This document shows positions 33,981-46,066 of a DNA stretch of 64,000 nt, piece after piece. Made by a program: the position numbers and the translations under genes. The stretch comes from Hyaloscypha bicolor E (lineage: Eukaryota > Ascomycota > Leotiomycetes > Helotiales > Hyaloscyphaceae). The notes below the pieces were generated by a model. The model was not told where the DNA came from, did no database searches, and saw only the letters and a list, made by a program, of their open reading frames with translations. Numbering within the stretch: the first letter of the stretch is position 1; each line of letters starts with the position of its first letter. The stretch is from assembly GCF_002865645.1 (NCBI RefSeq), contig NW_020194626.1:992001-1056000 (forward strand). The letters are read 5' to 3'.

Positions 33981-36900
33981 ATGATCATGGCGTTCCCAGC
34001 TGCTCGAGCGAGTGGAAACTTCGACCCCTCCGCCCTGCTTGAACCTGATACCTCCTACGCGTCGGATACATCTGGTCTCCCCTCCTCGATTCATCCAGCC
34101 AATAGCCCACCAGAGAAGGCCCCAACGAACACCAGAGAACAAATCCCGCCTCTGTCGATCAGATCACGAGCGGAAACACTTTCTTCGCCGTTGTCGTCGA
34201 CGACCTCATCCTCACCAGTCCGTCGAAAACCTTTACCAGCAACGGCCTCGCCCCTAGCTACGAGGTACTCGTCGGGCGAGCACCTCGCTGCGAATCTAGA
34301 GCAACCACAACAGACCTTCAGCAGGCCTTATTCCGTCGACAGTCCAACTCTTTACGAGTTTCCTCCTACAGCAAAGATCCCGTCCGCCGCGGCAGGACAC
34401 ACAGAACAAAGTTTGTCGATGTATATTGCCTCTGCCTCACTGAAACAATGTTGTTTCAATGGACTACGCTGATATAGTTGTACAGATTATCAAACGAACA
34501 GACTGCTTTGACTCCCCAGACGACCTCGGACCCACCGTCACCCAAACGCGATACAAACTCGCAACAGGATACTCCCTGTCACCTCACCGTCCCATCACAG
34601 AAACCTCTCCCGCCGACCCCTCCGTCACAGCATGCGAATCTGACAGGCGAATCAGCTCTCGATTCTCCGTTAGAAACAACGAGCCCATGGTACAGTGATT
34701 CCAGCTCAGCAGGTCACTCACACTCTACTATGTCCATCTTCTCCGCCAAACCTACTCCGCCACACCGCTTAAACTCACCTTATGCTGAATCAAGAAGCTA
34801 CCCTAACGAATCAAACGACTCTAATACTACCATTCAAAAGTCGCTACCGAAGTCTCCAGGAGCTTCCAAGCTCGGATCCTTTTTCGGCTGGGGAGGTGCT
34901 CCATCTCCAGCTTCCTCCACAACCACTTTTTCCGAGAAGTCTATTTCTCCCATACCCTCGCCCCAGCCCTCCGAATATAATCTCACCCTCCCTGATGCCT
35001 CCAAAACGACAACCACCAGAAACATACCCACCGCCATTGATGTTCCAAAGGCAAACGCAGAAGCGGACAGTTATTTCGGAAGCGCATATCTTCAATTACC
35101 ATTGGCAACGCCCTCGTCACCAATACAAGTCGAAGAGATGGAGAAAGAATTGAAAGACATCAGCTCTGAGCTGGCCTCTTCTATCAGACGGGAGATGGAC
35201 CTGGAGGATCTCGTAGAACGTCTGCAAGCAGAGGCACAGAACCCGTCTGATCGAGGAAAACGAACCAGCGACTACTTTTCGGACTCGGGCACCAGCTCAG
35301 TGAAGTATGGAGAGCCCGACTCAAGACAGGATGAGCTGGACCGCATGATCAGAAAGACAGAACAAGACAAGGCCCAGATGAGATTGGAGCTTACGAACAA
35401 GGTACAGGATGAAAGGGCAAGAAGGAAACAACTTGAGGTTCAGATTCGGAACCTGGAGGAGAAGGCTTCACATGTAAGTACCAAGACAGGACCAGAAACA
35501 CAACAGCACTAACGTTTTGAACAGGTCGACCTTGCTTCGATAAACTCTCTTGATGTGAATGGACGGTTAAGAGACCTCGAAGCCACCTGCGAAGATCTGC
35601 GGCGCCGACTGGCAGAGGAACGCCAAGTCAAAGAAAACTTCGAGGATCTGTTGACGGCACTCAAGAGCGAACTCCAAAGTTCTCATAATGAACGGGACAA
35701 CTTACGGGATGAGATCGTCCCCCAACTACGAGCTCGTGTTGAGGGGCTTGAGGCGCAAGCCGCCGAGCACGAAAAACTCACTTATGAACAATCAAAGATG
35801 CAGCAAGAACTGCAAACACTCAAAAAGGAAAACTTAACTTTAATTAATGCACAGAAATTACAGACGGCAATGCAGCACCAGACGAAGTTCGATAGCATCG
35901 CAGAAGAGGCTTCACCGTTCAAGCCAAGAGGAGCTGCTGGTATGGCAAGATCGAATTCAGTTTCTCAAACTCTTGTGACTAGGTCAAGGCCTGGATCATT
36001 GTCAAGGTCTACATCAGTGAAGGTTGCCGAATCGAGGGAGGCACTGGCTGAGCGAGTGAAGGATGTCGAACAACAAAGGGATGCCCTTCACCGAGCACTC
36101 AAGAGCTTGCTCGAACGACAAGAGCACCAAAACCGTGAGAACCAGAAGAAGCTACGCCAATTGGAAATGGAACGAGATCGAGCACTCTCAAGCTCCCCCA
36201 AGCGGCTAGGATACGACAAGGAAGTGGCAAGCTTACGAAATGAGATCAACGTTCTCCGCCGCCGTGCAGAAGAAGCTATCGAGCAGAAATGGCAGTGCGA
36301 GAAAGGTCTCAGTGGCTTGAAAATGGATCTTGACCGTGCAGAGCAAGAAATCGGATCTTTGAGAAGCTTGCTGCAGGAAAAAGACATTTTGATTCCCACT
36401 GGAACCCTGGACGGGAGTCGGGCGAGATCTGGAAGTGCTCATGTTTCCTCCGAATCCCTCGAGCGTGCATACAAGGAGCTACAGACGGCCTACGCCGAGT
36501 CTTTGGAGCGGGTGAAGAACCTGGAGTTGTCAATTCCTAAGGATGCAGAGACAGCTACCGCCATGAAGCAACTTGAGCAAAGTCTGGCTGATGCAATCCT
36601 TGAGCGAGACTTTGCCAAACGAGAAGCCGACTCTCTTCGAGAACAACAACAGTCTCTTCGCGACTCAGAAAAGTCTCGCTTGAGTGACGAGCTTGTTCTG
36701 GCGGACGAACTTCGTGGCTCTGCAAAGCGGGTCGAAGAGCTGGCTGTCCAAGTGAGGCAGCAACTCGCTTCGAATGCAACCCTTCGACAACGGCTGGCCG
36801 AGACCATCGAGCGTGGGGAGAAGGAACAGAAGGCCAATGCGCAGAAGATCATGTACATGCAGAGCAAGCTCAAGTCTCTCGAGGATCAATTGATGGCGGC

Positions 36901-37348
36901 CCAGCAAACATCAGAAGACAGAGTCACCCGACATGAGGAGGAGATTCGTGGACTGAAAGAGAGTCACAATGAGCAGCTTCAACGCATGAAGAGTGGGATC
37001 CGCTCACCACGTCTTTTCGGACCAAAATCCCCAGTCACGCCCATATTTGCGAATTCGGCCAGGGCTCCGAGAATCATGTCGACGTCGTCTGGAAAGGCCA
37101 TGACGGTGTCCGAGGACTCCAAGATGGACTTCCTGAAGCAGAGAGTCGTAGAACTCGAGGCCGCCCTTGCTGATGCGGATAAAGAGATGGAGGAGGTTGT
37201 GGGCCGAATGAATGTTGCTCAGATCGAAGTCATGGAGCTGCAAAACGAGCGGGAAGAGGCAGTCCGCGAGACGAAGAGATTGCAGAAAGTAATTGAGGAG
37301 GAAAGGATGAGAGCTTTTCAGGGCCGATTCGCCACGCTTTCTTCTTAA
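33981..37348 (+). CDS. Large coiled-coil protein, possibly Uds1-like (up-regulated during septation)
   Basis: Three exons: 33981-34420, 34486-35473 and 35525-37348; 1083 aa. Intron 1 uses GTATAT/ACAG and intron 2 GTAAGT/ACAG, with phase kept. Residues 1 to about 370 are disordered and Ser/Pro/Thr-rich, with a KLGSFFGWGGAPSPA stretch. From about 375 to the end it is a nearly continuous coiled coil: DISSELASSIRREMDLEDLVERL, then KTEQDKAQMRLELTNKVQDERARRK, then RLRDLEATCEDLRRRLAEER, and so on. A Ser-rich break lies around 615-655. I recall similar fungal proteins annotated as Uds1-domain or M-protein-repeat proteins, but memory is the only basis for that. A structural or scaffolding role at polarity or septation sites is inference. 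The ATG at 33987 is an alternative start two codons on. Confidence 0.7.
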
Positions 37349-40300
37349 GTAAGAATTGCGAGGATGTTAAACGGTGACGATGCGGATACAGATGAGACAC
37401 AGAATGCGTTGGATTTTTAGATTGCTTGCATCGCGTTTTAGCGGGGATACCCTTACTTGCATACTCCTTTTTACTAGTAATCGCATCCCCTTGGATTGCA
37501 TTTCAGGGCAATCAAGCAAGAAGGGAAGGAGTTGGGTTTTACAGCATTTACATCCGGATGGATTGGGGCTGGTTGGGTGGTGTCATTGCTTTTATATCTC
37601 TGCGACTGACCGACCTTCGACTGTGGTTGGCGAGATGCCGAGATAATGGATATACACTTTGTGGTATTGTTTTGTATTGTAATTACAGTCTGTCGGAGTA
37701 CGGTCTCCGTTCGGTGAGAGAGAGTTGTATATAGTTTGTGGAGGATTGGTGGATTGGTGTATGAGTTAGGGGTGAGATGAGACGAGAATGAATACTCATA
37801 ATACTTCACTTTGAAACTACTTTTGTGATTTTGGCTGATGGGCAAGTTGAGACGTGAGTTGCCTTGGTTAAAGTGCTGGGAGTCGAAGATGGGTAACGGT
37901 TGTGGCATCTAGCTCTAGGCGTGACGTTGGAGATCCTACAAGGCTGGACAGTTTTTTTCTTCTTTCTGCTTTTAGATCCACACGAGTAGACTGGAGGCAA
38001 GGGATGTTAACCGCGTATCATCTGTCCTCAAACTTTGACTAGGTCCTCCAAAGCTGAAGTAAGCTTGCGGCTCTGTGCTCTGCTACCGACCGAGAAAAAG
38101 GCAGGCATCTCAGCATCCCGAAGATCTTCTTCTCAGTGTCCCAGAATCGCCCGGAACATTGAAGAGATGCTCCACGATGCAGCGGCGCATTCGCTCTCTA
38201 ATCAAGTCACACTGGAAAAGGCAAGACCGACTTGGATATCTCACTCTCTCCACTTCCTCTCCTATTTCTAATTCCGAGAAATTCTCAATGTAAGATTACT
38301 TTTACCGAAACTTTTGGGACGTTGAGGTGGATGTGCAACAGACCTGGTTTGATATTGGTATAGTTTACGGGGGTGGAGCGTTCTAGTAACAACCCCGTTA
38401 GGGTATTACATCAGATTGCCGCTGGTCTGCTTCGTTGTAAACCCCGGGTGACGTCGTTTTCCTTCTTCAGTCGACGACTTTACAGGTCTCAGATCCATCA
38501 TTTGCTCAAGTCCCGTACTACCCAGAGCAACTTACTTCACGTCAGTTCACTGGTCGATTCAACGTCTCGATCTCATCGCCACCAAGAGCGATATAATATT
38601 TTGCAATCTTTAATCCCCGCAAGGATTTCATCCCTCCTCCACCACCCACTCACTGCTGTCCGCTCCCTCTTTCCTCCCAACACCTCGTCCACCGCACAAT
38701 TCTCCTCATACGACCCCCCGCCAACAGCTTGGTGCCGCCAGCTCGCCGACTTTCAGCTCCGAGACTCGTACTACATAACCTTTACACAACCTCTCGCAAA
38801 TTGCGGTCCCGAGACCCGACGAACGGAGATGCCATGCGGACGGATTTCACCCCGTCCCACAGCATCCCGATCCGCGGTCACGGGCACGGGTCTCGGATCT
38901 CGTGGGCTGTGGTGCGACTCCGGATTCGAGGGAGGAGGAGGGAGCGTGCAGGATGTGGAGTCCCGTGGGGAGTCCCAACTTACATGGCTGAGGAGGGGTG
39001 GGCGGGGTTGGATTGTGGGTGAAGAGAGACGGAGGGGAGAGGAGGAGGAGAGACGAGAAGCGTTGTTATGTTGGTGTATGAGAGTGTTTCGAGTGGGTTG
39101 TTTGTTGAGTTAAGGATTCTGCTTATGTATCCCGTTGCACTTGCTTCCGTAAGTAATTGGCACCCTGTGAGATGTGAATCGACCGAGGGTTCCAAATTTT
39201 CTGCTTTATGGTGTTAGCTTGAGTGGCTGACTAGAAATAGCCCCGAGAGTGCGTAATTGAGAAGTGCCGAAGGACCTTGTCCTTCGAAGGAGTAAGGATT
39301 GTGGGCTGAGGAGGATGTGAGATGATGCAGCTAGGGAGGTTGCGCAATGGCTGAGGCAGCTGGATGGTGCTCAACTCGGACTTCTAGATTCGCTGGAGAA
39401 AGGAGCTGAAGATAATGCTGGGATGATTTCGATGTCAGACAGCGGTTGTACGACGTGGTAAGGCCGGCGGGAAGGGTAGTTTCGAGGGATTTGAGATGGA
39501 ATGATAAATTATTGACCGGAGACAGGTGGGATGAAGGGCAAAAAGAGAATCGCCGATGGTGAACTCGAAGGCTGGTATTGGGCACGCCTGTCAAAGCCTT
39601 CGTATCGCATTCTTCCACAGGACAACGGTTTAGAAGCAGGAAATTCCAAGGCATGTAGGTGCCTTTGATCCCCCAACATCAGCTGATCAATCGAAGATGA
39701 AGACTTCCAACATCTCAGATTAGTAACGGAAAGATTGATGCCATGCCGCCTCAATGAATGCAAATCCAAAAACGTTTGATAGATACTTGTTTCGAGACAT
39801 CTATCTCCCATCTTTTCTGGAGAATCAATTGTAGAGTTCTCGTTCGTGTTTGCGAAACCGAGATTGTGGTGATATTGAGGTTCCAATGATCATAGAGCCT
39901 TCGTAAATACATCAAGGTCGTAGAGCTTGAGGACGGAAACTCAGCCAAGAAAAGCTGTTACACAGGAATGCCGCATTCTTAGAATAGGTCAATGTAACAC
40001 GAAATACGACGCACGAAATGAACCCAAGCACAGGATCTCCATATTGAATGCATTTGAAGGTTTGAGGGAGGATTTTTCAATCACAGCCCCATGTGATGGA
40101 GAACAGTTCCATGCTGGAAGTGTATTTAATGCAGCAAATTGGACTATCGACAGCGCTAATTACATTCATTTCGCATCCCGCTCATTGTGGAAGGTGGGGA
40201 GGGCAGCAGTCTGTAACACAGCGTGGGGTATGGAGTTTGCGTTGGCCCCCAAACAAAAAAAACGGTCCCAGCCACATTAACTTTTGGGGGACTTTTCTGG

Positions 40301-43300
40301 GGAGCGCCTGCTCGGGGTCTGCATGAATTTGTACCACTTTTGAACGCTCAAGAGGTACAAAGAGAGGGTGAGTGGGTGTGTATCAAAGTGCCATGCTGTG
40401 GCTTTTCAAGACGGGTTATTTGTGTGGGGTAGCAGGTACCTCAGCCGTGTCTGTGAGAAGAGGTTTTCTGAAGCAGTGTTTGAGAAATAATGAACAGTTA
40501 CGAAGCCACCAAGATTTGGACTGAAGAGAGAGTGACAATAGCAGCTACAGTACTGCAAGTCTGCAGCCTCGCCCAGAATACTTGGGATCGTGTGCTCGAA
40601 GATCGCCGCGGCTGCTCCCGAGTGACTGTTTGGGATGATCTGACTTCAGATGTCAGCAGGACCCGGTCCCAAGGCTGGCTCTTCGATGCCGTAATCCGCG
40701 CAGTGCAGAGTTTTCGTCAGGACTCAGGAAGTGCTCGCAGCCCGCCCGGACCGTGGGGCGATCCAGCGACTCGATGATTCGTGCTGAGATGAGGCTGCGG
40801 AAGTGGAAGTATGAAAGGAGGTATGGACGTGTGGAAATGTGTGGAAGTGTCTCCGTGGGGCGTGAAACATGCGAATCCAGGTATGCCGAACATCGGCTGG
40901 CGTGTCATTCGCGGTCACTGGAGGCGGATTTCACGGCAACTTTCGCATCTCCTTGCAATTTTGCAAAGCCTTTTTCCACTTCTCTCGAGCCTTCTGTTTT
41001 CGTCGTCCTTCTTGACCTCTAACAACGTGCGGATGTTCTTATCTTTGACGAGACGTTGCGTGGCTGCTGCCAAGAAGAGCCAAGAAGATCCAAGACGTTA
41101 GTGTCTCCACCTCTCAAGTGCTCCAACGGGCGTGGCATGGAGTGGTGTTTTAACTTCTAATCAAAGTTGGCGGGACGCGAAAGAAAGCTTGGTTGGCGGA
41201 TTGCAGCGCGGAGGAACTACTGCTTGCTTGATTGCTTCAGTCGTTCCGCCAGGACGAATAATAAGAAGGAGGAGAGGCCTCAACATGTGCATCGGCCTCG
41301 ACTCGTACTTGAGAGAGGGAGAGGACGGACGGGTACAACACGATCGCAGAGCAGAGAGAAAGTCTTTCTCTTCTTTCTGTCCAGAAGGGGTGCTGCCCCT
41401 GGCCAGCAGTCGAGTACTCGGGTATTGCGTGCATGAGGGCTGCATTTATTAAAAGGTCGGATTCTGCGGGGTCGAATCCCACCACCACCGTTTTCAGCTC
41501 TGAAATTAAGGTGTGAAGGTTGCGGTTGCACGGCTGGCAGGGGAAGAGTTCGTCATCTGCAGCTGTCCACGGACCATGCTATACATTCGGGTAATAATAT
41601 AAATACATGGTATTAACACAAATGTACACCGCTGAGACGTCTCTTTGCCTCGACGACAGCGTACAGTAGTATCGTATCGTATGACGAGGCGATGGTGTCC
41701 ATCGATCTTGCTGGATCTGCAGTGAAACGCAGTGGAAGGTCTCGGGGCGTTCTGGAAAGATGCTGTACCCCAAGTGATTCGCTGGACAGCTCCTTTGGGC
41801 CCCGCAGCCCCACTGACACCGATAGGGTCCTGAGATCAGCAAATTCCCGATGTAATGAAGGGGGCCACAGCGAATGAGAGAAAGCCGGGCATCTCGCCGC
41901 TATTTATGGAGCTCGGAGATGGGTAACTGACAACTGTACTAACTGCAGTATCATGTATGTCTTCTTATTGCAAAACGCGACCCTCGGATCGGACTTTGCC
42001 TTTAGAGGCGGGTCGGTCCATTTGGTGCTGGTGAGTCGTCTGTGGGCTAGAAGCCGGCTGGTTCGTTGGGCAGCAGAGAACATTCCTCCTGCTCCCCCCG
42101 CTCCTCCTCCTCCTCCGCGATGCTGGACTCGCTCGTCTCGAAGTGCAAGTGTAAAAATGCTGGAGCTTGTCTGGCAGAGCCCAGTTGCCACGCACGTGCA
42201 GCTGTGGCGGTAGAGGCAGGCAGGGAGGCAGGCAGACAGCCAGACAGCCAGCCGGGACTTCAGGAGATCCAGGCGGTTTGTTTGCAATAGCGCGTTCCTC
42301 CCGCTGCCATTTGCGGATTGTCAGGTCCACGCTCCTGATCCGGCAGGCTCGCCCATCGGCCGCGCCCTCGCCTCCGACGTGCTGGGCTGGACCCATTTTG
42401 CTGCCCCCCATGTTGCGCCCGAGAATCCCCGCTGTCCTCAGGCTCCTGCTTCCTCCATACGGTCCTCACAGACCAGAACGTCCAGTACTGCACAGTCAAA
42501 AGCTGCGGTAAGCCATCGACCCCCGCTCTGCAGCCACTGGGCCCCGACAACTCACGAACGGCGCTGGTTCTTATCAGCAGCCGCTTGCGGGCCTGGCAAG
42601 CCCCCCCGGCCGATGTCCTGCGCGCATCCCTGTCCGCATGCTTCGCAGTGCAAGCCTCCATCTCACTCCCGGCAAGGCACCATGCCATGCCTGGTGCCAT
42701 CATTCTTTGTGAATGCGAGAAGTGAAGCTCGAATCTGCGAGTCTGTGGAACTGCGCAAGTGTGCCCGCCGTGGTGGATCTCGCTTGAGCGACAGACGGCT
42801 GTCTGGGGGGCACAGGGCACAGTACATAACCCGACCCGGCCCTCGCTCTTCTACCTCCAATTGCGCACTCCATCGACAAAGTGAATTTCGAGCTGCCCCC
42901 CCCCCCCACCGCCGCCGTTGTTGATGCTTCCTTTTCCCAACAACCCAGACCGCGACCTGTGATCCTGCACACCCGCCCTCTTCCTGCACAGTCTGGAGCC
43001 GTTGGATCCAAGATCAAGAACCCCCCCAAGCTTCTGGCTGTCGTTGCCTCATTTAAACTCTACTCGCCTCCCCACCCCACGCGTCTGATCCGACATCTGG
43101 ACTTGCTCTGACTGGGACTTGGCTCCGAGAGGACTTGCTTCATTGGCTCGCTTTCGCTCACCCTCACCTTCACGCTCACTTCACCACACTCCTTCTGCAC
43201 TTCTTAAGTGAACTGTAACCCCTCAACTTCGATCGATCTTATTTCATTCTCTTCACAGCACCCTTTTCCACCCACCGCTTTGCGCCCACGAGCTTACAAC

Positions 43301-43307
43301 CGCCAAG
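37349..43307. other. Nearly 6 kb without a supported gene
   Basis: Many overlapping ORFs on both strands, the longest being 38373-39113 (+, 246 codons) and 42260-42820 (-, 186 codons). Their translations are Arg/Ser/Pro/Cys-rich and domain-free. The right third (about 41.9-43.3 kb) is CT-rich with C runs (a C12 tract near 42896) and is likely a long promoter and leader of the ammonium transporter gene. A non-coding transcript cannot be excluded. Confidence 0.5.
42570..42577 (-). promoter_or_regulatory. Possible GATA-factor site upstream of the ammonium transporter
   Basis: CTTATCAG on the plus strand is CTGATAAG on the minus strand, which fits HGATAR, the site of AreA/Nit2 nitrogen regulators. 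It lies about 740 bp upstream of the ATG. Ammonium transporter genes are classic AreA targets, but a single match of this length is weak evidence. Confidence 0.25.
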
Positions 43308-44272
43308 ATGTCCGGTCTCATCGTGGAAGGCATCGACCTGGATGCGCTCAACTATACCATCAAGGTTCCCTACAATGGCACTATCATGACTGGTGGAGAC
43401 TCGCGCAATGCCGATCTTAACATCTTCTACGACGTGAGCTTTCCGTGCCCAACTTTGCGCCAAATTGCACTGACAAGCTCCTCTAGGCCGGTGATATCGC
43501 ATGGATGATCACGGCGACTGCTCTGGTGCTTCTCATGATTCCAGGTGTCGGGTGAGTGCATATACGAAAACGTGGGAGTGGGAGCACAAGGCTGATAATC
43601 CTTCTGCAGCTTCTTCTATTCCGGTCTTGCTCGGAGAAAGTCTGCGCTGTCCCTGATCTGGCTCTCGATCATGGCCACCGCCGTCGTCTCTTTCCAATGG
43701 TTTTTCTGGGGTTTCTCGCTCGCTTTCTCCCACACCGCCGGCAAGTTCATTGGTGATCTGGAAAACATCGGGTTCCGCAATGTGTTGGCAGCTCCTTCCG
43801 TTGGATCTACCAAGATTCCCGATCTCTTGTTCGCTGTCTACCAGGGCATGTTCGCAGCTATCACCGTTGCACTTGCTGTTGGCGCCGTTGCTGAGAGAGG
43901 ACGTATGGTACGTGCCCCACCAAAATGCGCTCCTTTTCTCATGTAGATATTTGAATCGAGCTCCGCTGTACTTGTCCGGTCATTTGGCGTTGTGCTAATT
44001 TCTCTATCAGTTGCCCTGCGTCGTTTTCATGTTCGTCTGGTCAACTCTGATCTACGATCCAATTGCTTGCTGGACCTGGAACAGCTCGGGGTGGGTCTTC
44101 AAGATGGGCGGCCTTGACTTTGCTGGTGGAACTCCAGTGCATATCTCTTCCGGATCTGCTGCTCTTGCCTACTCCATCATGTTGGGCAAGCGTCGTGGAC
44201 ACGGTACTCACGAGCTCAACTACCGCCCCCACAACGTGACACACATTGTTATCGGAACTGTCTTCCTCTGGG

Positions 44273-44303
<31 letters not shown>

Positions 44304-45084
44304 TCTTGCGGCCAACATGCGCGCTGTCATGGCTGCTGTTGTTACCAACTTGGCTGCTTGCGTCGGAGGCATCACCTGGTGTGTCCTCGATTATCGTCTT
44401 GAGCGTAAATGGTCGACTGTTGGTTTCTGCTCAGGTGTTGTCGCAGGCCTTGGTAATTTGTTCCCAAAACCCCCAATACCCGAAGACTGATCTAACCTTC
44501 CAAAAGTTGCCATTACCCCAGGTTCCGGCTTCGTGCCCGCTTGGGCTGCAGTTATCTATGGTGTTGTCGGTGCCGCAGGTGCTAACTACGCCACCAAGCT
44601 GAAGTTCGTCCTCGGTATCGATGATGCTCTTGATATCTTTGCCGAACATGCCATCGGCGGTTTCATCGGCAACATCCTCACAGCCTTCTTCGCCGCTGAC
44701 TACATAGCACATCTCGATGGCTTCTCCGAGATTCCAGGCGGCTGGCTCAACCATCACTGGGTCCAGCTCGGCTACCAACTCGCTGACTCCGTCTCCGGAG
44801 GTGCCTACTCCTTCGGCGGAACCTGCCTCATCCTCTTCATCATGAACCTGATCCCCGGCCTCTCCCTCCGCGCCACCGAAGAAGCCGAGATCCTGGGTAT
44901 CGACGATGCCGAGATCGGCGAGTTCGCATACGACTACGTTGAATTGACCCGCGAAGTCTTGAACGACACCTCCGACGCCGAGAGCAAGTACTCCGGCAGC
45001 CACCCACACAACGATCTCAACGTCCACGAGAAGAGCCACGACTCGGCGAATGTCGGCCGCGACTTGCCCATCGAAAGCCATTAG
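43308..45084 (+). CDS. meaA: Ammonium transporter (MeaA/Mep family)
   Basis: Five exons: 43308-43433, 43487-43551, 43610-43907, 44011-44452 and 44507-45084; 502 aa. It is an 11-TM Amt/Mep protein of the plasma membrane that takes up ammonium. Typical motifs are GFFYSGLARRKSALSL, FQWFFWGFSLAFSH, the signature DFAGGTPVHISSG, GWFGFNAGSALAAN and CSGVVAGLVAITPGSGFV. Both pore 'twin' histidines are present: His207 (TPVHISSG) and His358 (AEHAIGG). The cytoplasmic tail opens RATEEAEILGIDDAEIGEFAYDYVE, the Mep1/Mep3-like regulatory stretch, then turns Ser/His/Asp-rich. An extracellular N-glycosylation site (NGT) is in the N-terminus. It is likely under nitrogen catabolite control. The symbol follows the Aspergillus naming of the closest-looking group; assignment to MeaA or MepA is not certain. 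Confidence 0.93.
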
Positions 45085-46066
45085 CAACTAAAGCCATTTG
45101 AAGACCGCAGCTCGTACCACCGGCTATAGATCTCTGTCAGGTCTAGCCAGGTTAGCTCACTGATACCCCCATCTGGCAGATGATAATTGCTACCTTCGAA
45201 GGAAAAAAACTGCCTCTTCTCTCGACTACCATTGGAAAAAGGAGCCGAAAATCCTTTCTCTGCTTTGCGAGCATGCATGGTTTTCTCTTCAACTTCGTTT
45301 GTACATTTTTGCATGAGTTCAACATAGGGGGGCTGGGTGGCGTGGCATGGCATGGCATGGTGGAAAACTAAGCTGGCTGGCACAGACGTGGTTCTTAGAT
45401 TCCTGTGGATTTGTTTCAGCTCCGCGTTTATTAGAGCGGGTTCCTTGCGGTCGATAAACAGAGGTGTGCGTAGAGAAGGCGATAGTAATGGAAGCTGTTG
45501 ACAAAATATCTTGTAATAAATGCTTTGCAATGTGATGGTGACTATGCTTGACATCCAAAATGCATGGCAGCAGGTATCCAATTTTAACAATCCTAAATTT
45601 ACCTAACGAGGTAAACACGCCGCCCAGTACACAGGTTCTGGAGGAGTAATTTCCAGAGAAAAAACTTAAAATACACTATGAGATATCACCGTTTTAAATG
45701 GGACCGGTTGTACTCAAATCCAAATATGCTATTTCAGCTCGAAATTCGATTCTGCTCTTTAAGTAAACATGGGGGATATCAGCAATCTGCCCGAGAGCGA
45801 AAAACATGCAAGAAGGATTAAATGTTTCTAGATGTAACAGACCGACTGACTGGTTCCAAATCTCAAACACCCCTTTCCTATCCCATCTCCTTTTCGGCCC
45901 AAACTTGATATCTTACTGCCCGAGAGCGAAAAAAACATGCAAGAAAGGTTAAATGTTTCTAGATATAACAGACTGACTGATTCCAAATCTCAAACAATCC
46001 TTTCCTATCTCATCTCCTTTTCGGTCCAAACTTGATATCTTACCTACCGTACATGCGAGATTACAA
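45085..46066. other. Convergent intergenic region between the ammonium transporter and Med16
   Basis: About 1 kb between two converging genes. Its right part is filled by a tandem duplication (listed separately). No supported gene. Confidence 0.5.
45787..46042 (+). repeat. 129-bp tandem duplication
   Basis: Copy 1 is 45787-45915 and copy 2 is 45916-46042. Both begin CTGCCCGAGAGCGAAAAA and end AAACTTGATATCTTA. Most substitutions are transitions (for example GATGTAAC/GATATAAC, TATCCCATC/TATCTCATC, CGGCCCAA/CGGTCCAA), and there are a few small indels. It lies just downstream of the med16 stop codon, so it may fall in the 3' UTR. Confidence 0.92.

Noticed and set aside
33476..33984. Pro/Cys-rich ORFs just upstream of the coiled-coil gene
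   Set aside because: They fall in a CT-rich leader with C runs and have no domain or conserved start.
38373..39113. 246-codon plus-strand ORF
   Set aside because: There is no recognisable motif and no splice context. The C-terminal half is low-complexity Gly/Arg/Glu translation. It is kept only as a possible orphan in the gene-desert finding.
41400..41480. tRNA-like T-arm sequence (GGGGTCGAATCCC)
   Set aside because: It looks like the T-loop of a tRNA, but I could find no matching acceptor stem, D-arm or anticodon stem on either strand at the required spacing.
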